64,000 nt of DNA from Candidatus Anammoximicrobium sp. Its GTDB lineage: Bacteria > Planctomycetota > Planctomycetia > Pirellulales > Pirellulaceae. Every line of letters starts with the position of its first letter. Position 1 is the first letter of the stretch. The notes below the pieces were generated by a model. The model was not told the DNA's origin and did not search any database. It worked only from the letters and a program-made list of their open reading frames with translations. Position numbers and translations under genes: made by a program. The DNA lies in contig JAAYYU010000309.1 of NCBI GenBank assembly GCA_012515235.1, positions 1-64,000 on the forward strand, read 5' to 3'. Shown here piece by piece: positions 42,133 through 49,940 of the stretch.

Positions 42133-42828
42133 ATGCTTTCGGCCGCCGGACGTGACGGCAAGCGGCGTATGGTGGAACGATCTCGATTCAGAGAATACGG
42201 CTATACGCTGGCCCGCGCCCTGTGCCGTCTGGTCGGCGTCATGATGTTCCAGGTTCGCTGCACGGGCCACGGGAACGTGCCCCCGGAAGGCGGCGTGTTG
42301 ATCTGTTCGAATCACCAGAGCTATCTCGATCCGGTTCTGGTCGGCCTCGGATTCACTCGCCACTGCAACTACTTGGCGCGGGACACCCTGTTCCGGTTCG
42401 GCCCCTTCGGCTGGCTGATCGGCTTTGTCAACGCGATCCCCATCGATCGCGAGGGGGGTGGACTGCGGGGTCTGAAGGAGACGCTCAAACGTTTGAAGGG
42501 CGGCGAGATGGTGTTGATTTTCCCGGAGGGCACCCGGAGCCGCGACGGGAACATCTCACCCTTGAAACCCGGATTCCTGGTCCTGGCTCGCCGCAGCCGC
42601 GTGCCGTTGTTGCCTGTCGCGTTGGACGGCACCTTCGATGCTTGGCCGCGAAACGCCTTGCTCCCGCGTCCGTCGGTGGTCCGCGTCTGCATCGGCGAGC
42701 CAATCTCACCCGAACTGGCTACGACGTTGAACGACGATCAACTGCTGGCCGAGGTGGAGAGCCGCCTGCATGCTTGCCACGCCGAGGCCCGCCGGCAGCG
42801 GTTCGACGAGCGACGCGGAAGCCGCTGA
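42133..42828 (+). CDS. plsC: 1-acyl-sn-glycerol-3-phosphate acyltransferase (PlsC)
   Basis: 231 residues with the LPLAT motifs in order: block I NHQSYLDP (the HX4D catalytic pair), block II around NAIPIDREGGGLRGL, block III IFPEGTRSRDG and block IV LLPVALDG. It transfers a fatty acyl group to lysophosphatidic acid at the inner membrane. A weak hydrophobic stretch (YTLARALCRLVGVMMFQV) may bind the membrane. The ATG at 42133 is used; a second ATG 36 bases later is possible. Co-oriented with cmk, a common bacterial pairing. Confidence 0.93.
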   Translation: MLSAAGRDGKRRMVERSRFREYGYTLARALCRLVGVMMFQVRCTGHGNVPPEGGVLICSNHQSYLDPVLVGLGFTRHCNYLARDTLFRFGPFGWLIGFVNAIPIDREGGGLRGLKETLKRLKGGEMVLIFPEGTRSRDGNISPLKPGFLVLARRSRVPLLPVALDGTFDAWPRNALLPRPSVVRVCIGEPISPELATTLNDDQLLAEVESRLHACHAEARRQRFDERRGSR

Positions 42829-43081
42829 CTCAGGACGACAATTGCTGTCGCGGGGGAGGCTGCGTTGTGTGCGGTTTGGGCCTCGGTGACAGGCCGCCCT
42901 TGGCTGAATCGAACGGTGCCGCCCTGCGGTCCCGCAGAATCGTTATAAACCGGCCCGGCGTCCGCCCTGCCAGCGGGCCTGGGGCCGCTTTGCAGCTTGT
43001 TATCGGCACGCCGCTGTCCTACAATGTGCCGCCGAGCCGATGGCCGCATCCACGGGGAATGAGGAAAGGCGACTGGTGCCC

Positions 43082-44023
43082 ATGCCCAAAAAGCTGATCA
43101 TCGACTGCGATCCGGGAATCGACGACGCGGTGGCGTTGTGCCTGGCCTTGTTCGATCCTCGGCTGGAGATCCTGGCTGTGACGGCGGTGGAAGGCAACGT
43201 CTCGGCCGCGCAAGCCAGCGTGAACGTCCAGGCTGTGATCGACTTCCTGGACCCCCCGCGTTCTCCACGGCTAGGCGCCGCTACGCCGTGCGACGCTCCG
43301 CCAACGGCGGACATGCGGCGACTGCACGGCGACAACGGCTTGGGCAATCTCGATCTGCCGCTGGCCCAGTTGCACCATCAGCACCCGGCGGAGAAGATCA
43401 TCTGCGACGAAGTTCGTGCGGCGCCGGAGCAGGTCACGATCCTGTGCTTGGGGCCGTTGACCAATCTGGCCCGCGCGTTTCAACGCGATCCGTCGCTGCC
43501 CCTGATGTTGGATCACGTGATAATCTCTGGCGGCAGCCTGCGGTGCATCGGAAACGTGACGCCGGCGGCGGAGTTCAACATGTACTGCGATCCCCAGGCG
43601 GCCCGGGCCGTGTTCCGCTCGGCGGCGACCCGTACGCTGATCCCGCTGGACGTCGGCGAACAAGTCAAACTGACGCTGGATATCATCGAGCAACTGCCCG
43701 CCGACACGACCCGTGCCGGCCGACTGCTGCGGCACTTGATTCCCTTTGCCTTCCGCGCGTACCGGCAGCACATGGGGCTGGAGAACATCTTCCTGCAAGA
43801 CGTGGTGGCCCTGACGGCCGCGCTGCACCCCGAATTGTTCGAGACGGAAGAAATGGCAGGCGACGTCGAGACGGTCGGCGAATTGACGAAGGGGGCCACG
43901 ATTTTCGATCGTCGTCGCCAGCCTCTGGGGCGATCCAACATGGCCGTCGCCGTCGAGGCGGACGCCGTGGCGGTCACGGACAGCATTCTCCGCGGCATCG
44001 CGGAAGCGGGCCGCGCGACCTGA
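43082..44023 (+). CDS. Inosine/uridine-preferring nucleoside hydrolase
   Basis: About 313 residues of the IUNH family. The calcium-binding signature is at the N-terminus (IDCDPGIDDAVAL), followed by VTAVEGNVSA, LCLGPLTNLARAF, ISGGSLRCIGNVTPAAEFNMYCDPQAA and a C-terminal LQDVVALTAALHPELF in which the second Asp ligand lies. It hydrolyses N-glycosidic bonds of nucleosides for salvage. The start is either the ATG at 43082 or a GTG at 43076, which sits six bases after AGGAAAGG and is the better-spaced choice. It precedes the Ap4A phosphorylase by 34 bases, so a nucleotide-salvage operon is likely. Confidence 0.93.
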   Translation: MPKKLIIDCDPGIDDAVALCLALFDPRLEILAVTAVEGNVSAAQASVNVQAVIDFLDPPRSPRLGAATPCDAPPTADMRRLHGDNGLGNLDLPLAQLHHQHPAEKIICDEVRAAPEQVTILCLGPLTNLARAFQRDPSLPLMLDHVIISGGSLRCIGNVTPAAEFNMYCDPQAARAVFRSAATRTLIPLDVGEQVKLTLDIIEQLPADTTRAGRLLRHLIPFAFRAYRQHMGLENIFLQDVVALTAALHPELFETEEMAGDVETVGELTKGATIFDRRRQPLGRSNMAVAVEADAVAVTDSILRGIAEAGRAT

Positions 44024-44057
44024 GCAGGCCCCGTCCGGGTTTGTCGGAGACGGAGCT

Positions 44058-44978
44058 GTGAATTCCTGGCCTGAGACCCAACCCGCTTGTTTCCTGCCTG
44101 GGACGCTCTGGGACAGGCTGCTCGCAGCGACGCAGCGGGCCTGGCAAAGCGGTGCTCTGCAGCCGATCCCGACCGACTTTCAATACCTCGAAGACGGCGG
44201 CATCCGGTTTCTCGTCCGCCTCGTGCGGCGGTTGGCTGGCAAGCCCCGCCGCCCGCTTGCCGAAACTCCGGAAAACGCCGCGCGCCGGAACCCCTTCCTG
44301 CCCTACGATCCCGAATTGTACGTGGCGGATGCGTCGCCGACGCACGTCTGCCTGCTGAACAAATTCAACGTCGTCGAGCACCATCTGTTGATCGTGACGC
44401 GGACGTTCCAGGAGCAGGAAACGCTGCTGACGCGAGAGGACTTCCAAGCCTTGTTCCGATGCCTGGCCGAGTACGAAGGACTGGGGTTCTACAACAGCGG
44501 CATCGTGGCCGGCGCCAGCCAACCGCACAAGCATCTGCAGTTGGTGCCGTTGCCGCTCGATCCGGCCGGCGCCGCATTGCCGATCTCGCTGGTGATCGAC
44601 TCGGCGGACTTGTCCTGCGAGCCGAAGTTTCTCGAAGCGTTGCCCTTTCCGCACGTCCTGGCTGGCCTGGAGCCCCGCGCCGACATGGACATCGAAGCGG
44701 TGGCAGCTCGGGCGCACGACCGATATCGCCGCTTGTTGGCCGCTCTCGGCGTCGCGTTGCCCGCCGGCCCGAACGAGCGCGTCGCCGCGCCCTACAACCT
44801 GCTCGTGACCCGGCAGTGGATGCTGATGGTGCCGCGAGTCCGCGAGTGCTTCCATTCGATTTCCTGCAACTCGCTGGCGTTTGCGGGAGCCCTGCTGGTG
44901 CGTGACGCCGAGGAACTGGCGATGCTCCGGCGCTACGGTCCCCGGGCGGTCCTGCGCCACGTGGCTGGCGAAGGATAG
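44058..44978 (+). CDS. Ap4A phosphorylase / ATP adenylyltransferase
   Basis: 306 residues of the HIT-superfamily Apa1/Apa2 group. Signatures are NPFLPYDPELYVAD, HVCLLNKFNVVEHHLLIVTR, GFYNSGIVAGASQPHKHLQLVPLPL with the HxHxQ catalytic motif, and AAPYNLLVTRQWMLMVPR. It phosphorolyses diadenosine tetraphosphate to ADP and ATP, or runs the reverse adenylyl transfer. The start is a GTG at 44058 with GGAG upstream. It follows the nucleoside hydrolase gene and is closed by a hairpin at 44985. Confidence 0.9.
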   Translation: MNSWPETQPACFLPGTLWDRLLAATQRAWQSGALQPIPTDFQYLEDGGIRFLVRLVRRLAGKPRRPLAETPENAARRNPFLPYDPELYVADASPTHVCLLNKFNVVEHHLLIVTRTFQEQETLLTREDFQALFRCLAEYEGLGFYNSGIVAGASQPHKHLQLVPLPLDPAGAALPISLVIDSADLSCEPKFLEALPFPHVLAGLEPRADMDIEAVAARAHDRYRRLLAALGVALPAGPNERVAAPYNLLVTRQWMLMVPRVRECFHSISCNSLAFAGALLVRDAEELAMLRRYGPRAVLRHVAGEG

Positions 44979-44984
44979 AAAAGC

Positions 44985-45017
44985 AGAAGCCCGGCTTTGC
45001 ACTCAAGCCGGGCTTCT
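44985..45017. terminator. Hairpin between convergent genes
   Basis: Arms 44985-44997 and 45005-45017 (13 bp, core GCCCGGCTT/AAGCCGGGC) pair perfectly around a seven-base loop. It begins seven bases after the Ap4A phosphorylase stop and faces the end of the minus-strand acidic protein. The T-tract is poor on both sides, so it may be a bidirectional or Rho-assisted terminator. Confidence 0.65.
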
Positions 45018-45052
45018 GGGTTCGGTCCGTTGCGACCAGACAACCCTCAGAC

Positions 45053-46120
45053 TCATCGTTCCAGCGTTGCGCTAGGCCGCTTGGCCAAGTCGGCCGTCGC
45101 CATCTCGGTCAGGTAGCGGGACAGCGTGTGGAGCGTCACGGAGACACGGTCCAACGTGCGGGCCAGCGACAGGATGACGCTGCTGTCGGACTCGACCGCC
45201 GCGGCCGTCGCGGGGGCGGCAGGGACGTCCTCGGTGGCCTCGCCTTCCAGCCACTCGACATTCTCCCCCGGCTCGCCCCAAGTGGGGACGGACGCGCTGT
45301 CGGCGTCTTGACCGTAGTCATAGCGATCGGGCTCGAAGTCATTGTAATCGTCGTCGGCTGTCTCGGCGACTGGCGTCGTGTCCGCATCGAGTTCCGTCGT
45401 TTCCATGTCCGCTGTGCCTTCCCTGATTTTTTCGCTTGACTCGCTTGTTGCCGTCGTCTGCGCGTCGGCCGTCTCCGATTCGGCCGCCTCGCCGGACAGA
45501 TCATCCGTGCCTTCATAGGGACACATGGATTCGTCGCCGCACTCTGCGTCGGTCGCGTCCTCGGCCCAGTAGGATTCCTCCGCCGCCTGCTCGCTGACGA
45601 CGGTTTCCGACGGAAACTCGTACGACCCGTTCCAAGCGTCGTATGGGTCCGACGCCACGTCGGCGGCTTCGTCGGCACAAATCTCGACCGTTTCTGACTC
45701 TGCAGCCGTCTCGGGCGGTTCTTCGCAGATCATGTCGGTGTTCGAGAATTCGTAGTCGTAATACGAGTCGGTCGCGCCGTCGTACCAGCAGTCGCCGGGT
45801 GCTGGGGTCGCGTTCGTCGCTGTGTCTTCGACCGTGGTTGCCGCGTTTTCAGCGGTCTCGACCTCGGTCGCCACGAGGGCGTCGGACTCCGGGGCGGCGT
45901 CCCCGTCGGCCGGTGCCGCGTGCTGGTGTTCCCGGTCGCAGGCCCACGGGCATTCGCCCCAAGGCTGCAATGTTTCCTCGTACGGGCAGGCGTTTTCCCA
46001 TTCGCAATCCGAATTAGCCGACGGGTACGGCGGGGCGTTTTGACCTCGCGCCGGGGCGGCCAGCCATTGCGGGACCGCAAGGAAAACGGTCAAGATCGTC
46101 CACATCCAAACTCGTTTCAT
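45053..46120 (-). CDS. Secreted acidic protein of unknown function
   Basis: 355 residues, not recognised. A signal peptide (MKRVWMWTILTVFLAVPQW, cleavage near APARG) precedes a low-complexity chain very rich in Asp, Glu, Ala, Thr and Ser. Cys occur in CPYE-type motifs: CPYEETLQPWGECPWAC near the N-terminus and MCPYEGTDD near the middle. Tyr-rich acidic patches (YYDYEFSNTD, DDDYNDFEPDRYDYG) follow. The last 50 residues are different, with an amphipathic helix (SLARTLDRVSVTLHTLSRYL) that could bind a partner. ATG 46120 is fixed by AGGAGG. The frame continues upstream without a signal. A metal-binding or matrix role is possible but unsupported. Confidence 0.75.
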   Translation of the reverse strand: MKRVWMWTILTVFLAVPQWLAAPARGQNAPPYPSANSDCEWENACPYEETLQPWGECPWACDREHQHAAPADGDAAPESDALVATEVETAENAATTVEDTATNATPAPGDCWYDGATDSYYDYEFSNTDMICEEPPETAAESETVEICADEAADVASDPYDAWNGSYEFPSETVVSEQAAEESYWAEDATDAECGDESMCPYEGTDDLSGEAAESETADAQTTATSESSEKIREGTADMETTELDADTTPVAETADDDYNDFEPDRYDYGQDADSASVPTWGEPGENVEWLEGEATEDVPAAPATAAAVESDSSVILSLARTLDRVSVTLHTLSRYLTEMATADLAKRPSATLER

Positions 46121-46447
46121 CGAACATCCTCCTGACGCAACCTGTTGACAGACATCCACCCTGTCATATTGGGTGATGAGACGGATCGGGCAAACGGTAG
46201 CGGTAGATCGCCATGATGCTTTTCGTATCGGAGTCTGCGGTTTTCGGTCATTAGGCAATTGGGGAAGGGCGGGAAAACAGGGAAGATTAGGTTCGATTTG
46301 CGGGTATCGAAATGTTTAACGCTAGTCGCAAGGGTAGCTCCGGATGTGCGTTATTTGCTGAGTCTTTCAACGGTATTGCAAGAAGGGCTCGCAGGGTTCA
46401 TGCTAACGGCTTGCAGTTGACCGGTTTCCACAAAAAAGGAGTCTTTC
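46121..46447. other. Divergent spacer, acidic protein and ftr operon
   Basis: 327 bases with no gene seen. A TTGACA at 46145 has no good -10 partner. Promoters for both neighbours are expected here. Confidence 0.4.
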
Positions 46448-46777
46448 ATGCCTTTGTTCGAGGTCGAGACCAACGCACACATCATCATCACTTGGGCGGA
46501 CAGCGATGACGCGGCGGCCGGGATGGTACGGGAATCGTACCCCTACGACCAAGTGATCCGAATATCGAAGCGGCCGCGCGACACATGGGTGGTTTCCAAG
46601 AGCGCTTTGGGGATTACGCAAGGCCAGGGGTTGGATCCCTGCGGCATTGCCCGCGACTGCCTGGCGAAGGCGTCCGGTGACAAGGTCCATGCCATCCGGT
46701 TGTACATGCACGAGACGGGGAGCGACCTGGAGCGAGCTCGGCGCGTCATCGAGTCGAATATGGTCATGGGTTGGTGA
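46448..46777 (+). CDS. Small protein of unknown function next to ftr
   Basis: 109 residues, cytosolic by appearance, no domain recognised. It begins MPLFEVETNAHIIITWADSD and contains DTWVVSKSALGI and two Cys in GLDPCGIARDCLAKA. It ends with an amphipathic helix (DLERARRVIESNM). The ATG has AAGGAG seven bases upstream and the stop lies 11 bases before the ftr start, so it is almost certainly co-transcribed with the formyltransferase. A link to C1 transfer or its cofactor is suggested by position only. Confidence 0.75.
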   Translation: MPLFEVETNAHIIITWADSDDAAAGMVRESYPYDQVIRISKRPRDTWVVSKSALGITQGQGLDPCGIARDCLAKASGDKVHAIRLYMHETGSDLERARRVIESNMVMGW

Positions 46778-46788
46778 GGAGGGGCGGC

Positions 46789-47688
46789 TTGAATCTCGGC
46801 GAGACGTTCATCGAGGACACGTTTGCCGAAGCGTTCGGCATGAGCTATACGCGTTTAGTGGTGACGGCGCATGACGGGCATTGGCTCGAAGCGGCGATTC
46901 GCGAAGCGACGGGGTACGGTTCATCCGTGATCGGCTGTGATGCCGAGGCGGGGGTAGAACGTCGCCTGTCGGTTCGCGAGACCCCCGATGGGCGGCCGGG
47001 CGCCGCGATTTTGATGTTTGGCTTCTCGCAAGAAGCCTTGGCCCAGGCGGTTCCCAAGCGGGCCGGGCAGTGCCTGATGACCTGTCCGTCGACGGCCGTG
47101 TTCGATGGTTTGACAGTCTCCGAAAAGCGGATTGCGTTAGGAAAGCACCTCCGCTTCTTCGGTGACGGCTACCAGAAGAGCAAGTTGATCGATGGCAGGC
47201 GATTCTGGCGCGTGCCCGTGATGGACGGCGAATTCCTGGTCCAGGAGGATTTGGGCGTTGCCAAGGGCGTCGGGGGAGGCAACGTCATTATCCAGTCGGT
47301 GACGAAGGAGGCGGGGTTGGCGGCCGCGCGGCGTGCCGTCGAGGCCTTGGCCGAAATGGACGGCGTCATCACTCCCTTTCCCGGCGGCGTGGCGCGGAGC
47401 GGCAGCAAGGTCGGTTCGCGATACCAAGCCCTGACGGCCTCGACCTCCGAACCCTTCTGTCCCACGCTCCGCGGCCGTGTCGAGTCAAGACTGCACCCGG
47501 ACGCCAATTGTGGCTACGAGGTAGTCATCGACGGAACCAGCGAGGAAGCGGTCGGGGCGGCCATGGCGGCAGCCCTGCGGGCGGCCGTCGGAGAGCAGGT
47601 CGTCGCCATCAGCGCCGGGAACTACGGCGGCCGGTTAGGCAAGTTTCACTTCCCTTTGCGGAGACTGTTGTGCAACGCGGATTCCTGA
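46789..47688 (+). CDS. ftr: Formylmethanofuran:tetrahydromethanopterin N-formyltransferase
   Basis: 299 residues, close to the usual 297. Family blocks are clear: ETFIEDTFAEAFGM at the N-terminus, GSSVIGCDAEAGVE, ETPDGRPGAAILMFG, RAGQCLMTCPSTAVFDG, LGKHLRFFGDGYQ and GVGGGNVIIQS in the middle, and FPGGVARSGSKVGSRY with FCPTLRG towards the end. The enzyme moves a formyl group between methanofuran-type carriers and H4MPT. In bacteria (FhcD) it works in formaldehyde oxidation, known from methylotrophs and planctomycetes. The start is taken as TTG 46789, six bases after AGGAGG, because the protein then begins right before the conserved block. Other C1 genes are not in the window. Confidence 0.93.
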   Translation: MNLGETFIEDTFAEAFGMSYTRLVVTAHDGHWLEAAIREATGYGSSVIGCDAEAGVERRLSVRETPDGRPGAAILMFGFSQEALAQAVPKRAGQCLMTCPSTAVFDGLTVSEKRIALGKHLRFFGDGYQKSKLIDGRRFWRVPVMDGEFLVQEDLGVAKGVGGGNVIIQSVTKEAGLAAARRAVEALAEMDGVITPFPGGVARSGSKVGSRYQALTASTSEPFCPTLRGRVESRLHPDANCGYEVVIDGTSEEAVGAAMAAALRAAVGEQVVAISAGNYGGRLGKFHFPLRRLLCNADS

Positions 47689-47928
47689 CGTTTGAGTGCC
47701 TGCCGGAGAGTTGGCGAGGTCGGTCCGGCGGCCCGGTGCCGGGTAGCAGGTGCCGTTAACAACTCCCGGTGGGTGTGCAGCCGGCCCGCCGTTTTTCAAG
47801 GACCAAAGCTTCCGGCGTTTACCAACTCGACCGCCCGCTTTGCGAAGTCCGCTGGAAAGGCTAATCTGACGACTTCTGAGTCCAGCCTGCCAATGCGCTG
47901 CCAGCAACACGTAGAATTGAGGAGCAAC

Positions 47929-49257
47929 ATGGTTTCGACAAGTGAGCAACTGAGCCAGAAGATAGCCGACAAGACGGCCAAAGTCGGCGTGATCGGCCTG
48001 GGTTATGTGGGCCTTCCGCTGCTGCAGGCGTTTATCCGAAGCGGTTTTGACACGGTCGGTTACGACGTCGATCAGAGCAAGGTGGAACGTCTTCTGGCCG
48101 GGGAAAGCTACATCAAGCATATTCCATCGGACTGGATCGCCCAGTGGCTGGCAGCCAAGCGGTTCACGGCCACGGCGGACATGCACCGATTGAGCGAGGC
48201 GGACGCGCTGCTGATCTGCGTGCCAACGCCGCTGAACGAGAGCCGCGATCCGGACTTGTCCTGCGTCGAATCCACTTCCCGCCACATCTCCGCCGCCCTG
48301 CGGCCCGGACAATTGGTCGTGCTGGAAAGCACCACCTACCCCGGCACCACGCGTGACGTCGTGTTGCCGATTCTGGCCGAGTCGGGATTGACGCTGGGCC
48401 AGGACTTCTTTTTGGCGTTTAGCCCCGAACGCGAAGATCCGGGGAATCCGGATTTCTCGGCCAGCCGCATCCCGAAGGTGATCGGCGGCATGGACGCCGT
48501 CAGTCGGGACCTGGCGGTCGCACTTTACTCGCCGGCCGTCGTGAAGACCGTCCCGGTGTCCAATTGCGAAGTCGCCGAAGCCTGCAAAATCCTGGAGAAC
48601 ACCTATCGTTCGGTCAACATCGCGATGGTCAACGAACTGAAGGTGTTGTTCACCAAGTTGGGGATCGACATCTGGGAAGTGATCGAGGCGGCCAAGACCA
48701 AGCCCTTTGGCTTTCAAGCGTTCTATCCCGGACCCGGCTTGGGCGGACACTGCATTCCCATCGACCCGTTCTACCTGAGTTGGCTCGCACGCCGCCACGA
48801 AATGCCAACGCGGTTCATCGAACTGGCGGGGGAGATCAACGCCAGTATGCCGCTGTATGTAGTCGAGCAGGTTGTGGAGGCCTTGAACGATGTCGGCAAA
48901 CCGGTGCGAGGCAGCCGCATCGGGGTCCTCGGCGCAGCCTATAAAAAGGACGTGGACGATCCGCGGGAGAGCCCGTCTTTCAAACTGATGGAACTGCTGA
49001 TCGAACGCGGGGCGATTATCAGCTATAACGATCCGCACATCCCCGTCTTGCCGTCCATGCGCCACTACCGCGTGCCCCGTCTGGCCAGCGAGCCGTTGAC
49101 CGCCGAGTATCTGGCATCGCAGGATTGTCTGTTGGTGGCCACCGACCACTCGGCGTACGACTGGGATTTCATCGCCAAGCACGCTCGCCTGATCGTGGAT
49201 TCCCGCAACGCGACGGCGCGGATTGCGCAGCGTTGCAAGAACGTCCGCAAGGCGTAG
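47929..49257 (+). CDS. Nucleotide-sugar dehydrogenase (UDP-GlcNAc/ManNAc type)
   Basis: 442 residues of the UDP-glucose/GDP-mannose dehydrogenase family, WbpA/WecC-like group. NAD-binding motif GLGYVG is at 23-28; LICVPTPLNESRDPDLS, VLESTTYPGTT, AFSPEREDPGN, the Lys-Asn catalytic region (KILENTYRSVNIAMVNE) and the nucleophile C275 in GGHCIPIDP follow. The C-terminal UDP-binding domain has GAAYKKDVDDPRESPS. It oxidises a UDP-hexose(amine) to the uronic acid for polysaccharide or glycan synthesis. The ATG at 47929 has GAGGAG; the 79-residue open extension upstream is not family-like. The substrate cannot be fixed from sequence alone. Confidence 0.92.
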   Translation: MVSTSEQLSQKIADKTAKVGVIGLGYVGLPLLQAFIRSGFDTVGYDVDQSKVERLLAGESYIKHIPSDWIAQWLAAKRFTATADMHRLSEADALLICVPTPLNESRDPDLSCVESTSRHISAALRPGQLVVLESTTYPGTTRDVVLPILAESGLTLGQDFFLAFSPEREDPGNPDFSASRIPKVIGGMDAVSRDLAVALYSPAVVKTVPVSNCEVAEACKILENTYRSVNIAMVNELKVLFTKLGIDIWEVIEAAKTKPFGFQAFYPGPGLGGHCIPIDPFYLSWLARRHEMPTRFIELAGEINASMPLYVVEQVVEALNDVGKPVRGSRIGVLGAAYKKDVDDPRESPSFKLMELLIERGAIISYNDPHIPVLPSMRHYRVPRLASEPLTAEYLASQDCLLVATDHSAYDWDFIAKHARLIVDSRNATARIAQRCKNVRKA

Positions 49258-49332
49258 GCCGTTGACGACCGGGACACGGCCGTTTCCAGCCGCCGCGTGG
49301 TGGCGGCTTTGAATTCTCACAAGGAGTCCTGC

Positions 49333-49917
49333 ATGAAACCTCGAAGCATGGCCTTAATGCTGTTGTCTGGGCTGGTTGTCGCTGTTGCGGTCGGCGCCGT
49401 AGCGGCGGAGCCCGCGGCCTTGTTCGACGGCCGGACGTTGGACGGCTGGGATGTGATCGCGTGTGAGTCGGTCGTCCAGGACGGCGCGATCCTGCTCAAG
49501 TCCGGCAATGGGATGGTGCAGACGAAGAAAAAGTACCGTGATTTCGCGTTGCAGTTCGAATGGAAGGCATTGAAGGAAGACCGGTGGGATTCGGGTGTCT
49601 ATTTCCGCTACGACGCGGTGCCTGCTGGCCGTCCCTGGCCCCGCCGCTATCAAGTCAACCTGCGGAAGGGCATGGAAGGCGACTTGGACGGCTTCCCGGC
49701 GGGCAAGAACACGGTGGCGATCAAGGCCGGCGACTGGAATCGGTTCGAGTTGACCGTCCGGGGCGCGACGGCCGCGTTGACGGTGAACGGTCAACCGGCT
49801 TGGCGGGTGGACGGCTTGGAAATGCGAGACAGTCACATCGCCTTACAGGCCGAGGTCCCCGGCGGGGGGCAGTTCTTGTTTCGCCAGATCCGTTTGATTG
49901 AACTCGATGGCCGCTAA
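49333..49917 (+). CDS. Secreted DUF1080 (3-keto-disaccharide hydrolase-type) protein
   Basis: 194 residues. A signal peptide (about 1-25, ending VAAEP) precedes one ConA-like jelly-roll domain with the family marks LFDGRTLDGWDV, YRDFALQFEWKA, WDSGVYFRYD, WNRFELTVRGATAALTVNGQPAW and a closing HIALQAEVPGGGQFLFRQIRL. DUF1080 proteins are abundant in planctomycetes and some are 3-keto-glycoside hydrolases. It is short and single-domain. It lies directly before a sulfatase gene, suggesting degradation of sulfated polysaccharide. ATG 49333 has AAGGAG. Confidence 0.88.
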   Translation: MKPRSMALMLLSGLVVAVAVGAVAAEPAALFDGRTLDGWDVIACESVVQDGAILLKSGNGMVQTKKKYRDFALQFEWKALKEDRWDSGVYFRYDAVPAGRPWPRRYQVNLRKGMEGDLDGFPAGKNTVAIKAGDWNRFELTVRGATAALTVNGQPAWRVDGLEMRDSHIALQAEVPGGGQFLFRQIRLIELDGR

Positions 49918-49940
49918 CTTTTTTAGGGAGGCACCGAAAA

